Shown in pieces: positions 56,876 through 64,000 of a DNA stretch of 64,000 bases (positions within the stretch are counted from its first letter, which is position 1; the number at the start of each line of letters is the position of its first letter). This DNA is from Neoroseomonas oryzicola. Lineage in GTDB: Bacteria > Pseudomonadota > Alphaproteobacteria > Acetobacterales > Acetobacteraceae. The position numbers and the translations under genes were made by a program. Location of the stretch: positions 434,001-498,000 of the forward strand of contig NZ_JAAVUP010000001.1 in assembly GCF_012163135.1 (NCBI RefSeq), read 5' to 3'. The notes under the pieces were generated by a model. The model made no database searches and was not told where the DNA came from. It saw nothing but the letters and a program-made list of their open reading frames with translations.

Positions 56876-57721
56876 TCAGGCCCCCGCCCCGAAGATGCGC
56901 CGCAGGTCCACGATGCGCGAGAAGACGAGCAGCGTGACCAGGATGGCCGCGACCAGCATCGTCGCCATCATCGTCCCCAGGCCCCAGCGGATCAGGTCGA
57001 GGATCTGCAGGCTGATCCATTCCGCGACCATCAGCGTCTTGCCGCCGCCGAGGATCGCCGGCGTGATGTAGAAGCCGAGCGAGAAGATGAAGACCAGCAC
57101 CCCGGCCGCGATCACACCCGGCAGGGACAGCGGCAGGAAGACGCGACGGAAGACCTCGCCGCGACTGGCGCCGAGGCCCCGCGCCGCGGCCAGCAGGCGC
57201 GGGTCGATCTCCCGCATCGAGGCCAGCATCGGCAGCACGGCGAAGGGCACCATGTAGTGCACCATGCCGACGATGATGCCGAACTCGTTCCACACCAGCG
57301 GCAGCGGCTCATCGATCACGCCGGCGCCGAGCAGCGTGTTGTTCACCAGCCCCTGGCGGCGCAGCAGCGTCACCCAGGCGAAGGCGCGCACCAGCACCGA
57401 GATCCACAGCGGCACCAGCACCGCGAGGATCCACCACCCCTGGGCCCGCGGCCGGGCGAGCGTGATCGCGTAGGCGATGCCGTAGCCCAGCAGCAGCGCC
57501 AGCACGGTGGTGATCAGGCAGATGCGCAGCGTCGTCTCGATCACCCGCTGCACGGCGGACGAGGTGAAGAGCCTCTCGTAATTGCCGAGGCCGAGTTCAG
57601 GCTCGGTCACGCTGATGGTCAGCACCTGCGCGATCGGGGCGATGTAGAAGACCACGAGCAGCAGGAAGGCCGGCAGGATCAGCATCCACCAGCCTGCGCC
57701 GGTGCGCCCTGCCGCGCTCAC
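56876..57721 (-). CDS. ABC transporter permease (PotB-type)
   Basis: A 281-residue permease with an N-terminal helix (WWMLILPAFLLLVVFYIAPI), five further helices and the EAA loop around GLGASRGEVFRRVFLPLSLPGV. It is the first permease of the polyamine-type importer and overlaps the ATPase gene by 4 nt. The solute range cannot be fixed beyond the polyamine/opine-type class. Confidence 0.92.
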   Translation of the reverse strand: MSAAGRTGAGWWMLILPAFLLLVVFYIAPIAQVLTISVTEPELGLGNYERLFTSSAVQRVIETTLRICLITTVLALLLGYGIAYAITLARPRAQGWWILAVLVPLWISVLVRAFAWVTLLRRQGLVNNTLLGAGVIDEPLPLVWNEFGIIVGMVHYMVPFAVLPMLASMREIDPRLLAAARGLGASRGEVFRRVFLPLSLPGVIAAGVLVFIFSLGFYITPAILGGGKTLMVAEWISLQILDLIRWGLGTMMATMLVAAILVTLLVFSRIVDLRRIFGAGA

Positions 57722-58818
57722 GCGGCGTCCTCCTCGACCGGCACGGCGGCGTCGGCGGACCAGCCAAGGCGGACCGGCAGGTCCTCGGCCGGTGCGACCG
57801 GGGATTTCCAGGCGGGCAGCACGGCGCGCAACTCGCCGAGATCCGGGGTGGCGATGCGCAGCGCGAAGCCGGCACCGAGATAGGACCAGGAGAGGATGCG
57901 CCCCTCGACCTGGTTCTCGGCCGTCTCGCCTTCGGCCAGCAGCGCGATCTTCTCAGGCCGCAGCGACAGCAGGCTGCGCGTGCCGGGCGGCAGCGCCGCC
58001 CCCTGCCCGTGCGCGACCGCAAGCCGCGACGCGCCGGCCTCGAGCATGAAGCCGCCCGGGGCGGGCTGGCGCACCGTCCCTTCGAGGAAGTTCGACTTGC
58101 CGAGGAAATCCGCCACGAAGCGCGTGCGCGGGCGTTCATACAGTTCCCCCGGCGCCCCCGCCTGCACCAGACGCCCGTGGTTCAGGATGGCGATGCGGTC
58201 CGACATGGACAGCGCCTCCTCCTGGTCATGGGTGACGTTGATGAAGGTGCGGCCGACGCGGCGGTGCAGTGCCTTCAGCTCCTCCTGCAACTCGGCACGC
58301 AGCTTCTTGTCGAGCGCCGAGAGCGGTTCGTCGAGCAGCAGCAGGCTCGGATCGAAGACGAGTGCGCGGGCGAGCGCGACGCGCTGCTGCTGCCCACCCG
58401 ACAATTGCTTCGGCAGCCGCCCCGCGAATTGCGCGAGCTGCACCAGGTCGAGCGCCGCCCGCACCTTGGCGTCGCGATCGGCTTTCGACATGCCGCGCAC
58501 ACGCAGCGGGAAGGCGACGTTCTCGGCCACCGTCATGTGCGGGAACAGGGCATAACCCTGGAAGACCATGCCGAAGTTGCGCTTCTCGGGCGGCAGCGGG
58601 GTGATGTCCCGCCCGTCGAGCAGAACCGCGCCCTCGCTCGGCGCGACGAAGCCCGCGATCGCCATGAGGATCGTGGTCTTGCCCGAGCCGCTGGGCCCGA
58701 GAAGGGTGACGAACTCGCCCTGCCCGATCTCGAGCGATACGTCGTTCACGGCGATGAAGTCGCCGTAGCGCTTGGTCAGCCCCCGCAGCCCCAGCGCGTG
58801 CCCCGCCGCCGCGCTCAC
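57718..58818 (-). CDS. ABC transporter ATP-binding protein (PotA-type)
   Basis: A 366-residue importer ATPase. Walker A GPSGSGKTT, the Q-loop, signature LSGGQQQRVALARAL, Walker B LLLLDEPLSALD and switch NVTHDQEEA are all intact. A C-terminal TOBE domain (from about 270) gives the PotA/FbpC-type regulatory module. Its ATG overlaps the stop of the class II aldolase gene by 4 nt, showing that catabolic and transport genes are one transcript. Confidence 0.95.
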   Translation of the reverse strand: MSAAAGHALGLRGLTKRYGDFIAVNDVSLEIGQGEFVTLLGPSGSGKTTILMAIAGFVAPSEGAVLLDGRDITPLPPEKRNFGMVFQGYALFPHMTVAENVAFPLRVRGMSKADRDAKVRAALDLVQLAQFAGRLPKQLSGGQQQRVALARALVFDPSLLLLDEPLSALDKKLRAELQEELKALHRRVGRTFINVTHDQEEALSMSDRIAILNHGRLVQAGAPGELYERPRTRFVADFLGKSNFLEGTVRQPAPGGFMLEAGASRLAVAHGQGAALPPGTRSLLSLRPEKIALLAEGETAENQVEGRILSWSYLGAGFALRIATPDLGELRAVLPAWKSPVAPAEDLPVRLGWSADAAVPVEEDAA

Positions 58819-59585
58819 GAGACGTAGTCCGGCTGCTCGCGGTCGAGCTTCCGGCGCAGCGCCTGCCAGGGCAGCCAGCCCTTGGTCGCGCTGGTGCCGA
58901 ACTGGTCCCGGGCGCGCCGCACGACCGGCGCCGGTGGCACCGCCAGCGGCGCGCCGGAGGACTGCGCGGCCAGCTGGATGCGGCAGGCCTGCTCCAGGTA
59001 GTACATCCAGTAGAAGGCCTCGGCGACCGTGCGGCCCACCGTCAGCAGCCCGTGGTGGCGCAGGATCATGCAGGGCTTATCGCCGAGGTCGCGCACCAGG
59101 CGGTCGCGTTCCGACAGGTTGTCGTCCGCGGCGATGCCTTCGTAGTCGTGCAGGGCGACGCGGCCGTCGAACTCCATGCTCATCTGGTTGAGCGGCAGCA
59201 GCCCACCCGACTGCGCCGCCACGGCCATGCCCGCGAGAGTATGGGTGTGCATCACGCACATCGCATGCTCGCAGGCGCGGTGCACGGCGGAATGGATGAC
59301 GAAGCCCGCCGGGTTCACCGGCCAGGACGTGTCCTGCATCGGCGCGCCCTCGGCATCGACGACGACCAGGCTGCTCGCCGTGACCTCCTCGAACAGCAGG
59401 CCGTAGGGGTTCACCAGGAAGCGGTGTCCCTCCCCCGGCAGGCGGGCGGAGAGATGGGTGAAGACCAGGTCCGTCATGCCGAAATGGGCAATCAGGCGGT
59501 AGGCGGCGGCGAGGTCCTCGCGCACCTCCTGCTCGGTCTGCGGGCGGTTCGGATCCGGCTTCACCGGCGGCGGCGGGAGGGCCAT
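58815..59585 (-). CDS. Class II aldolase/adducin-family protein
   Basis: A 256-residue class II aldolase fold. Zinc ligands are the His pair in MHTHTLAGM and a later His in LRHHGLLTVG; the acidic catalytic position is probably in the ARLPGEGHRFLVNPYG region, where the usual Glu/Asp is less clear. Family members include fuculose- and rhamnulose-phosphate aldolases and decarboxylases. The start shares a base with the upstream dehydrogenase stop. In this operon it likely acts on a carbon skeleton from the imported compound. Confidence 0.88.
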   Translation of the reverse strand: MALPPPPVKPDPNRPQTEQEVREDLAAAYRLIAHFGMTDLVFTHLSARLPGEGHRFLVNPYGLLFEEVTASSLVVVDAEGAPMQDTSWPVNPAGFVIHSAVHRACEHAMCVMHTHTLAGMAVAAQSGGLLPLNQMSMEFDGRVALHDYEGIAADDNLSERDRLVRDLGDKPCMILRHHGLLTVGRTVAEAFYWMYYLEQACRIQLAAQSSGAPLAVPPAPVVRRARDQFGTSATKGWLPWQALRRKLDREQPDYVS

Positions 59586-60523
59586 CAATAGCCTCGCTCG
59601 GGATCGTAGACGTTGGGCAACGGCTCGCCGCGCTCGAACCGCGCGATGCAGCCGGCGACGTAGCGGGCACGTTCGCGGCGGCTCGGCAGGCTCGCGACAT
59701 GCGGCGTGACCGTCACGCGCGGATGTGACCAGAGCGGGCTGTCGGCGGCGAGCGGCTCGGGGTCGAAGACATCGAGCACCGCCCCCGACAACTGCCCGTT
59801 GTCGAGCGCAGCCAGGATATCCGGCACGACCTGCTGCACACCGCGCCCGACCTGCACCAGGCCGGCGCCACGCGGCAGGCGGGACAGCAGCGGTTCGGCG
59901 AGCATCCCGCGCGTCTCCTCCGTCGCCGGCAGCAGGCAGACCAGGATGTCGCAGCGCGCGAGGAAGGCGTCGCGCCCGGCGGCGCCGGCGAAGGTCTCGA
60001 CGCCGGGGACGTCCTTGCGTGTGCGCGACCAGCCGATCACGGGAATGCCGAGGGCGCGCAGCATCTCGACGCTGCGCAGTCCCATCGCGCCGAGGCCCAT
60101 GACGCCGACGGTGCGTTCGGCCGCTGCGAAGGGGGCCTCGAAATAGTCCCAGGCGGCCCTGGACTGCGCGATCGCCATGCGCCGCGCATCCTTGACCAGC
60201 GACAGCACAGACCATGTGACGAATTCGCCCATGCGCTGCGTCGCCTCGGGCGGCACGCAGCGCACCAGCGGGATGTGGCGCGGCAGGTCGGGATCGGCGA
60301 CGATCGCGTCGACCCCGGCGCCGGATCCGAAGATCGCGCGCAGCTTCGGCATGCGCGCGAGGCGCCCCGGGTCAGGATCCCACACCAGCACGAAATCGAC
60401 CGCGGCGGGATCGAGGGACGGATCGTCCCACCAGCGAATCTCGAGACCGGGCGCGAACTCGGCGAAATGCGCCCGCCATTCGGGGACGGCGGCTTCGCCC
60501 CCCGACTTCACCACGAGGATCAC
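59585..60523 (-). CDS. D-2-hydroxyacid dehydrogenase (glyoxylate/hydroxypyruvate reductase GhrA-like)
   Basis: A 312-residue NAD(P)-dependent reductase. The cofactor motif is GVMGLGAMGLRSVEML, catalytic Arg lies in LVQVGRGVQQV, Glu in DVFDPEPL and His in TPHVAS. The length equals GhrA. The GTG at 60523 begins 8 bp after the stop of the binding-protein gene and starts the first Rossmann strand (ILVVKSGG). It could reduce glyoxylate or another 2-oxoacid made from the imported amine. Confidence 0.9.
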   Translation of the reverse strand: MILVVKSGGEAAVPEWRAHFAEFAPGLEIRWWDDPSLDPAAVDFVLVWDPDPGRLARMPKLRAIFGSGAGVDAIVADPDLPRHIPLVRCVPPEATQRMGEFVTWSVLSLVKDARRMAIAQSRAAWDYFEAPFAAAERTVGVMGLGAMGLRSVEMLRALGIPVIGWSRTRKDVPGVETFAGAAGRDAFLARCDILVCLLPATEETRGMLAEPLLSRLPRGAGLVQVGRGVQQVVPDILAALDNGQLSGAVLDVFDPEPLAADSPLWSHPRVTVTPHVASLPSRRERARYVAGCIARFERGEPLPNVYDPERGY

Positions 60524-60531
60524 GGGCAGGT

Positions 60532-61641
60532 TCAGCCGGTGATGGTGTCGATGAAGTCCGCGTTCACCTGCTGATAGTTCTGGCCCCACCAGTTGCCGTC
60601 GAGCACCACCTGCACCCGCGCATTCTCGGGATCCGTCGGGTTCTTCCGCCGGAGGTCCTGCGGCACCAGCGCCGCGGCACGCGGGTTGGTCGGCCCGTTG
60701 CCGAGCAGCTGCAGCAGCCCGACCTGCGGTTCCGGATTGGCGAGCATGGAGGCGAGCAGGCGCTGGGCCATCTCGCCGCCCGGATTGCCGCGCGGGATCA
60801 CGAAGATGCCCGCCTGCAGCAGCGCCTGCGGCCAGATGAACTTGATGCGGCCGTTGGTCTCGGCTTCCAGCACGGTCGCGCGGGTGTGCCAGATCTGGCC
60901 CATCACCGCCTCCCCGGTGCGCAGGAACTGCTCGCTCTCGCTGCCGCTGTTCCAGAAGACGGCGTTGCGGCGCAGTTCCGACACCTTGCGCAGGCAGGCC
61001 CGCACGTCGAGCGGATAGAGGTTCGCCGGATCCTTGCCGAGCGCCATCTGCGCCGCGTCGAGCGTCGCGAGCGCGTCGCGCCGCATCAGCCGCGTGCCGG
61101 GGAACTTCCGCAGGTCGTAGAAGTCGGCCCAGGAGGTCGGCCCGCCCTGCGGGAACTTGGCGCTGTCGTAGCAGAGCACGCTGCTGAAGGAGTAAGGCGC
61201 CGCGCCGTATTCCAGCGCGAAGCCGACCGGCAGCGTGTCCTCCTTCTTGACGATGCTGTAGTCGATCTTCGTCACGAGGTTCTGCCGGCCGAGCAGGTTC
61301 GAGGACGAGGCCGAGGAATCGCACAGATCCCAGGTCGTCCGCCCGCTCTCGACCATCGATCGGATGCGCCCGGCCGATGGCCCGGTGCTGTCCTGCACCA
61401 CCGTCCAGCCCTGGTTCGCGGCCATGAAGGGCTCGCCGTAGAAGCGGCCGAAGCCCTGGTTGGCGATCCCTCCCCAGTTGACCATGACCAGCTGGCGGGC
61501 GCCTTGCGCGCGGGCCTCGCCGCCCGCGAGCGGCGCCACGCCGAGGGCGGACAGCGCCGTCAGCAGGCCGCGCCGGCTGATCTGCCCGCGCCGGAACTTC
61601 TGAAAGGCCAGGTCCACGCAATCCTGCTGGAAGCTCTGCAT
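60532..61641 (-). CDS. ABC transporter substrate-binding protein (PotD/polyamine-type)
   Basis: A 369-residue periplasmic receptor. A twin-arginine-like signal (QISRRGLLTALSALGVAPLA, residues about 22-41) leads to the mature family 1 fold with VMVNWGG, WDLCDSSASSSNLL and ALEYGAAPYSFSS. The ATG at 61641 follows GAGAGACGGTG and is the first gene of the operon. Together with the PotABC-like genes it makes a full importer, interrupted by two catabolic genes. The divergent spacer of 134 bp contains a dyad near the facing oxidase gene. Confidence 0.9.
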   Translation of the reverse strand: MQSFQQDCVDLAFQKFRRGQISRRGLLTALSALGVAPLAGGEARAQGARQLVMVNWGGIANQGFGRFYGEPFMAANQGWTVVQDSTGPSAGRIRSMVESGRTTWDLCDSSASSSNLLGRQNLVTKIDYSIVKKEDTLPVGFALEYGAAPYSFSSVLCYDSAKFPQGGPTSWADFYDLRKFPGTRLMRRDALATLDAAQMALGKDPANLYPLDVRACLRKVSELRRNAVFWNSGSESEQFLRTGEAVMGQIWHTRATVLEAETNGRIKFIWPQALLQAGIFVIPRGNPGGEMAQRLLASMLANPEPQVGLLQLLGNGPTNPRAAALVPQDLRRKNPTDPENARVQVVLDGNWWGQNYQQVNADFIDTITG

Positions 61642-61728
61642 CACCGTCTCTCCTCGCGCTGCAACGCAGCACCCGGACCAGGTGCAGCCTGACCGGGCAA
61701 TACCACTTGCGGTTGTCGCCGTGCCGGC

Positions 61729-61754
61729 GTGAAGTCTCCCGGTCGAAACTTCAC
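61729..61754. promoter_or_regulatory. GTGAAGT-N12-ACTTCAC dyad upstream of the FAD oxidase gene (candidate operator)
   Basis: Perfect 7-bp arms, GTGAAGT (61729-61735) and ACTTCAC (61748-61754), are separated by 12 bp, 21 bp before the oxidase ATG. The size and symmetry fit a dimeric regulator site controlling one or both divergent operons. No regulator gene is in the window. Confidence 0.4.
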
Positions 61755-61775
61755 CATGGGCAGGCCTTCCCGGCA

Positions 61776-63104
61776 ATGACCGACGCGCAGTCGATTTTCG
61801 CCCCGGACTTCAAGACCACTCCCTGGTGGTGGGAGGCCGCCGAGCCGCCGCGGCGCGACAGCGTGCTGCCCGACCATGCCGGCGTCGTCGTGGTGGGCGG
61901 CGGCTATGCCGGGCTGTCGGCGGCGCTGACCTTGCGGCGGCTGGGCCACGACGTCGCCGTGCTGGACGCCGAGCGGATCGGCTGGGGCGCGTCCTCCCGC
62001 AACGGCGGCATGGTCTCGGGCGGGCTGAAGGTCGCCTCCGGACCGCTCGAGAAGAGCCACGGCGCCGAACGCGCCCGGGCCATCGCGCTGGCCGCCGCCG
62101 CCTCCTTCCCCTTCATCGAGGAGACGATCTCGCGCGAGGGCATCACCTGCGACTACGTCCGCTGCGGCCGCTTCGTGCCGGCCTGGACGCCGAAGCACTA
62201 CCAAGCCCTCGCATCGCGCGCGGAGAGCATCGCCGAGATCACCGGCCTGCCCACGCGGATGCTGCCCCGCGACCGGCAGCGCGAGGCGCTCGGCAGCGAC
62301 CACTACCATGGCGGCATGCTCGCGGATGCCTCGGGCAGCCTGCATCCCGGCAAGTATGCCCGGGGCCTGGCCGACGCCGCCGAGCGCGCCGGCGCGCGCC
62401 TGGTCGACGGCGTGCGCGCCAACGGCATCCGGCGCGACGGGTCGTCCTTTCGCATCGTGACCGACCGCGGGCAGATGCGCGCCGATGCCGTGCTGGTCGC
62501 GACCAACGGCTATTCGCGCGACAAGCACGGCAATACGGCGATGCCCTGGCTGGCGCGGCGCATGATCCCGGTCGGTTCCTACATCATCGCCACCGAGGAA
62601 CTGCCCCACTACGCGATCGACAAGTTCTTCCCCGGGCGGCGGATGATCAGCGACACAAGGAGGGTACTGAACTACTTCCGCCCCTCCCCCTACGGGAACC
62701 GCATCCTGTGGGGTGGCCGCGCCTCCTTCGGGCCGACCGAGCCGGAGAAGGCGGCGCCCGCGCTGCGGCGGATGATGCTCGCCGTCTTCCCCGAGCTGAA
62801 GGAGGTGCAGATCACCCACGCCTGGACCGGGAACGTCGCCTTCACCTTCGACTTCCTTCCGCATATCGGCGTGCAGGACGGCATCCACTATGCGGCCGGC
62901 TGCCAGGGCTCGGGCGTCGCGATGGCGACATGGCTCGGCCACCGCGCGGCGCTGAAGATCGCGGGGGCGGACAATGAAGGCTTCGCGCTCGACGGGCTGA
63001 CCTTCCCCACGGTTCCCCTCTACAACGGCAATCCGAACTGGTTCCTGCCGCTGATCGGCGGCTGGTACCGGCTGAGAGACCACATCGACAGGGCTGCCGC
63101 ATGA
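61776..63104 (+). CDS. FAD-dependent amine oxidase (PuuB/DAO-like)
   Basis: A 442-residue flavoenzyme of the D-amino-acid oxidase family. The dinucleotide motif VVVVGGGYAGLSAALTLRRLG is near residue 30 (split at GYAG), followed by ERIGWGASSRNGGM, typical of gamma-glutamylputrescine oxidase PuuB and similar enzymes. The C-terminal GCQGSGVAMATWLG closes the FAD site. The ATG at 61776 begins MTDAQSIFAPDFKTTPWWWE. It faces the polyamine-type importer operon and is coupled to an amidohydrolase, so oxidation of an imported amine is likely. Confidence 0.87.
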   Translation: MTDAQSIFAPDFKTTPWWWEAAEPPRRDSVLPDHAGVVVVGGGYAGLSAALTLRRLGHDVAVLDAERIGWGASSRNGGMVSGGLKVASGPLEKSHGAERARAIALAAAASFPFIEETISREGITCDYVRCGRFVPAWTPKHYQALASRAESIAEITGLPTRMLPRDRQREALGSDHYHGGMLADASGSLHPGKYARGLADAAERAGARLVDGVRANGIRRDGSSFRIVTDRGQMRADAVLVATNGYSRDKHGNTAMPWLARRMIPVGSYIIATEELPHYAIDKFFPGRRMISDTRRVLNYFRPSPYGNRILWGGRASFGPTEPEKAAPALRRMMLAVFPELKEVQITHAWTGNVAFTFDFLPHIGVQDGIHYAAGCQGSGVAMATWLGHRAALKIAGADNEGFALDGLTFPTVPLYNGNPNWFLPLIGGWYRLRDHIDRAAA

Positions 63105-64000
63105 ACGCCGACTTCGTCCTCCTCAACGGCCGCATCGCCACGATGGACGGGAGGGGGACGGAGGCAGAGGCCCTCGCGGCCATCGGCGGCCGCATCGTGG
63201 CGACCGGCACCACCGCGGCCATGCGCGACCATGTCGGCCCCGCGACGCGCGTCCTCGACGCCAACGGCCGGCGCGTCATTCCCGGCATCGTCGACAGCCA
63301 CGCCCACCCCGATGCCTATGCGGTGCGGCTGCGGACCTGGACGCTGCTCTCCCCCGATAGGGTGCGTTCGCGCGAGGAGGTTCTGTCCACCATCCGCCGC
63401 GTCTGCGAAAGCCTGCCACCCGGCCGCTGGGGCGCCTTCTACCGGCTGAACGAGCGCGCCTCGGGCGGCTACCCCACGCTCGACGAACTCGACGCGGCAA
63501 GCGGCGGGCGGCCGATGTTCATCCTGCGCACCGATGGGCATCTCGGCCTTGCGAACCGCGCCGCCTTCGCCGCCTGCGGTGTCGGGCCCGAGGCGCAGGA
63601 CCCGCCCTTCGGCACCTTCGACCGCGACCCCACGACCGGCGCCTTCACCGGCCTGGTGCGGGAGACGGCGGCGCACATCTTCCTCAACGCGGTGCACGGC
63701 GCCGACAGCGAGGCCGACATCGCCGAGGGCATGGAGATGGTGCAGGACGAATGCCTGCGCCACGGCATCACCTCGGTGGCGAATTCCCTCACCCCTTCCA
63801 AGGCGATCCGTGCCTACCAGCAGATGCGGCGCGACGGACGCTGGCGGATGCGCATGGGCATCATCGCCTCCGGCCGCGACGAGCCGCTGATCCCGCATCT
63901 GATCGGCGCCGGCATCCGGTCCGGCTTCGGCGACGAATGGCTGCGGCTGATCGGCGTCGAGTGGTGCCCCGACTGCTCCACCTCCGGGCGCACCGCGGCC
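63101..64000 (+). CDS. Amidohydrolase (YtcJ-like), 5' part, cut by window end
   Basis: Three hundred codons are visible and the frame is still open at the right edge. The N-terminal small beta domain (FVLLNGRIATMD, VIPGIVDSHAHPDAY) and the first metal His-x-His define the amidohydrolase-3/YtcJ family, which hydrolyses amide or related bonds. The ATG overlaps the oxidase stop (ATGA), so it belongs to the divergent catabolic operon. The rest of the active site lies outside the window. Confidence 0.85.
   Translation, partial: MNADFVLLNGRIATMDGRGTEAEALAAIGGRIVATGTTAAMRDHVGPATRVLDANGRRVIPGIVDSHAHPDAYAVRLRTWTLLSPDRVRSREEVLSTIRRVCESLPPGRWGAFYRLNERASGGYPTLDELDAASGGRPMFILRTDGHLGLANRAAFAACGVGPEAQDPPFGTFDRDPTTGAFTGLVRETAAHIFLNAVHGADSEADIAEGMEMVQDECLRHGITSVANSLTPSKAIRAYQQMRRDGRWRMRMGIIASGRDEPLIPHLIGAGIRSGFGDEWLRLIGVEWCPDCSTSGRTAA

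Overview
The window is very GC-rich, has no mobile element and is packed end to end with bacterial genes. Gene content (Bug-type receptors, SdhE-Mfd head-to-head with RecG, a MaoC-phosphotransacetylase fusion with acetate kinase and FabI, a DUF3141 PHA-synthase-like protein, urease, PcaGH, KorAB with a flavoprotein) points to an alphaproteobacterium. Acetobacteraceae of the Roseomonas type is the best guess, but this is an inference from gene families, not a phylogenetic result. About 59 coding genes and one tRNA-Val(GAC) are supported; many neighbouring genes share ATGA, GTGA or TGATG stop/start overlaps, which implies long translationally coupled operons.

Layout: 1-2.7 kb, the end of a degenerate GGDEF protein, a FrnE/DsbA-like oxidoreductase, tRNA-Val, a 410-bp palindrome-rich spacer and a PagL-like outer-membrane barrel. 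2.8-8.7 kb, DNA repair: mfd and sdhE facing recG across 27 bp. 8.8-13.7 kb, a GldA/GldF/GldG/DUF4340 ABC export cluster ending in a Nudix hydrolase. 13.8-23.9 kb, single genes and short operons: a small secreted protein, a Bug receptor, an orphan sigma-54 response regulator with MsrP, glycosyltransferases, an EAL protein, a tandem NIPSNAP protein and a zinc alcohol dehydrogenase.

24.1-34.4 kb, acyl-CoA, acetate and polyester metabolism (FabI, two CoA-transferase subunits, MaoC-Pta, AckA, DUF3141), then an HD phosphodiesterase-like protein overlapping a class III adenylate cyclase and a patatin. 34.4-41.0 kb (minus strand), a 2-oxoacid:ferredoxin oxidoreductase operon (FAD/FeS protein, KorA, KorB) with a phosphoribosyltransferase and a PLP decarboxylase. 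41.2-51.7 kb (minus strand), DUF1028, a class V aminotransferase, an alcohol dehydrogenase, ureDABCEFG, a 3-hydroxyacyl-CoA dehydrogenase and pcaHG.

51.8-54.1 kb, an orphan peptide-type binding protein with a CnbZ-like deaminase. 54.2-61.6 kb (minus strand), a polyamine-type ABC transporter operon carrying a hydroxyacid reductase, a class II aldolase, a guanidine-modifying-type hydrolase and an alpha/beta hydrolase. A divergent FAD amine oxidase and an amidohydrolase (cut by the window end) face it. The most interesting items are the ureE/ureF overprinted reading frames, the lysine-rich tail on UreA, a shared TGC-rich dyad flanking the acetate/PHA genes, the overlapping HD-phosphodiesterase/adenylate cyclase pair, and the uncharacterised amine catabolic locus at the right end.
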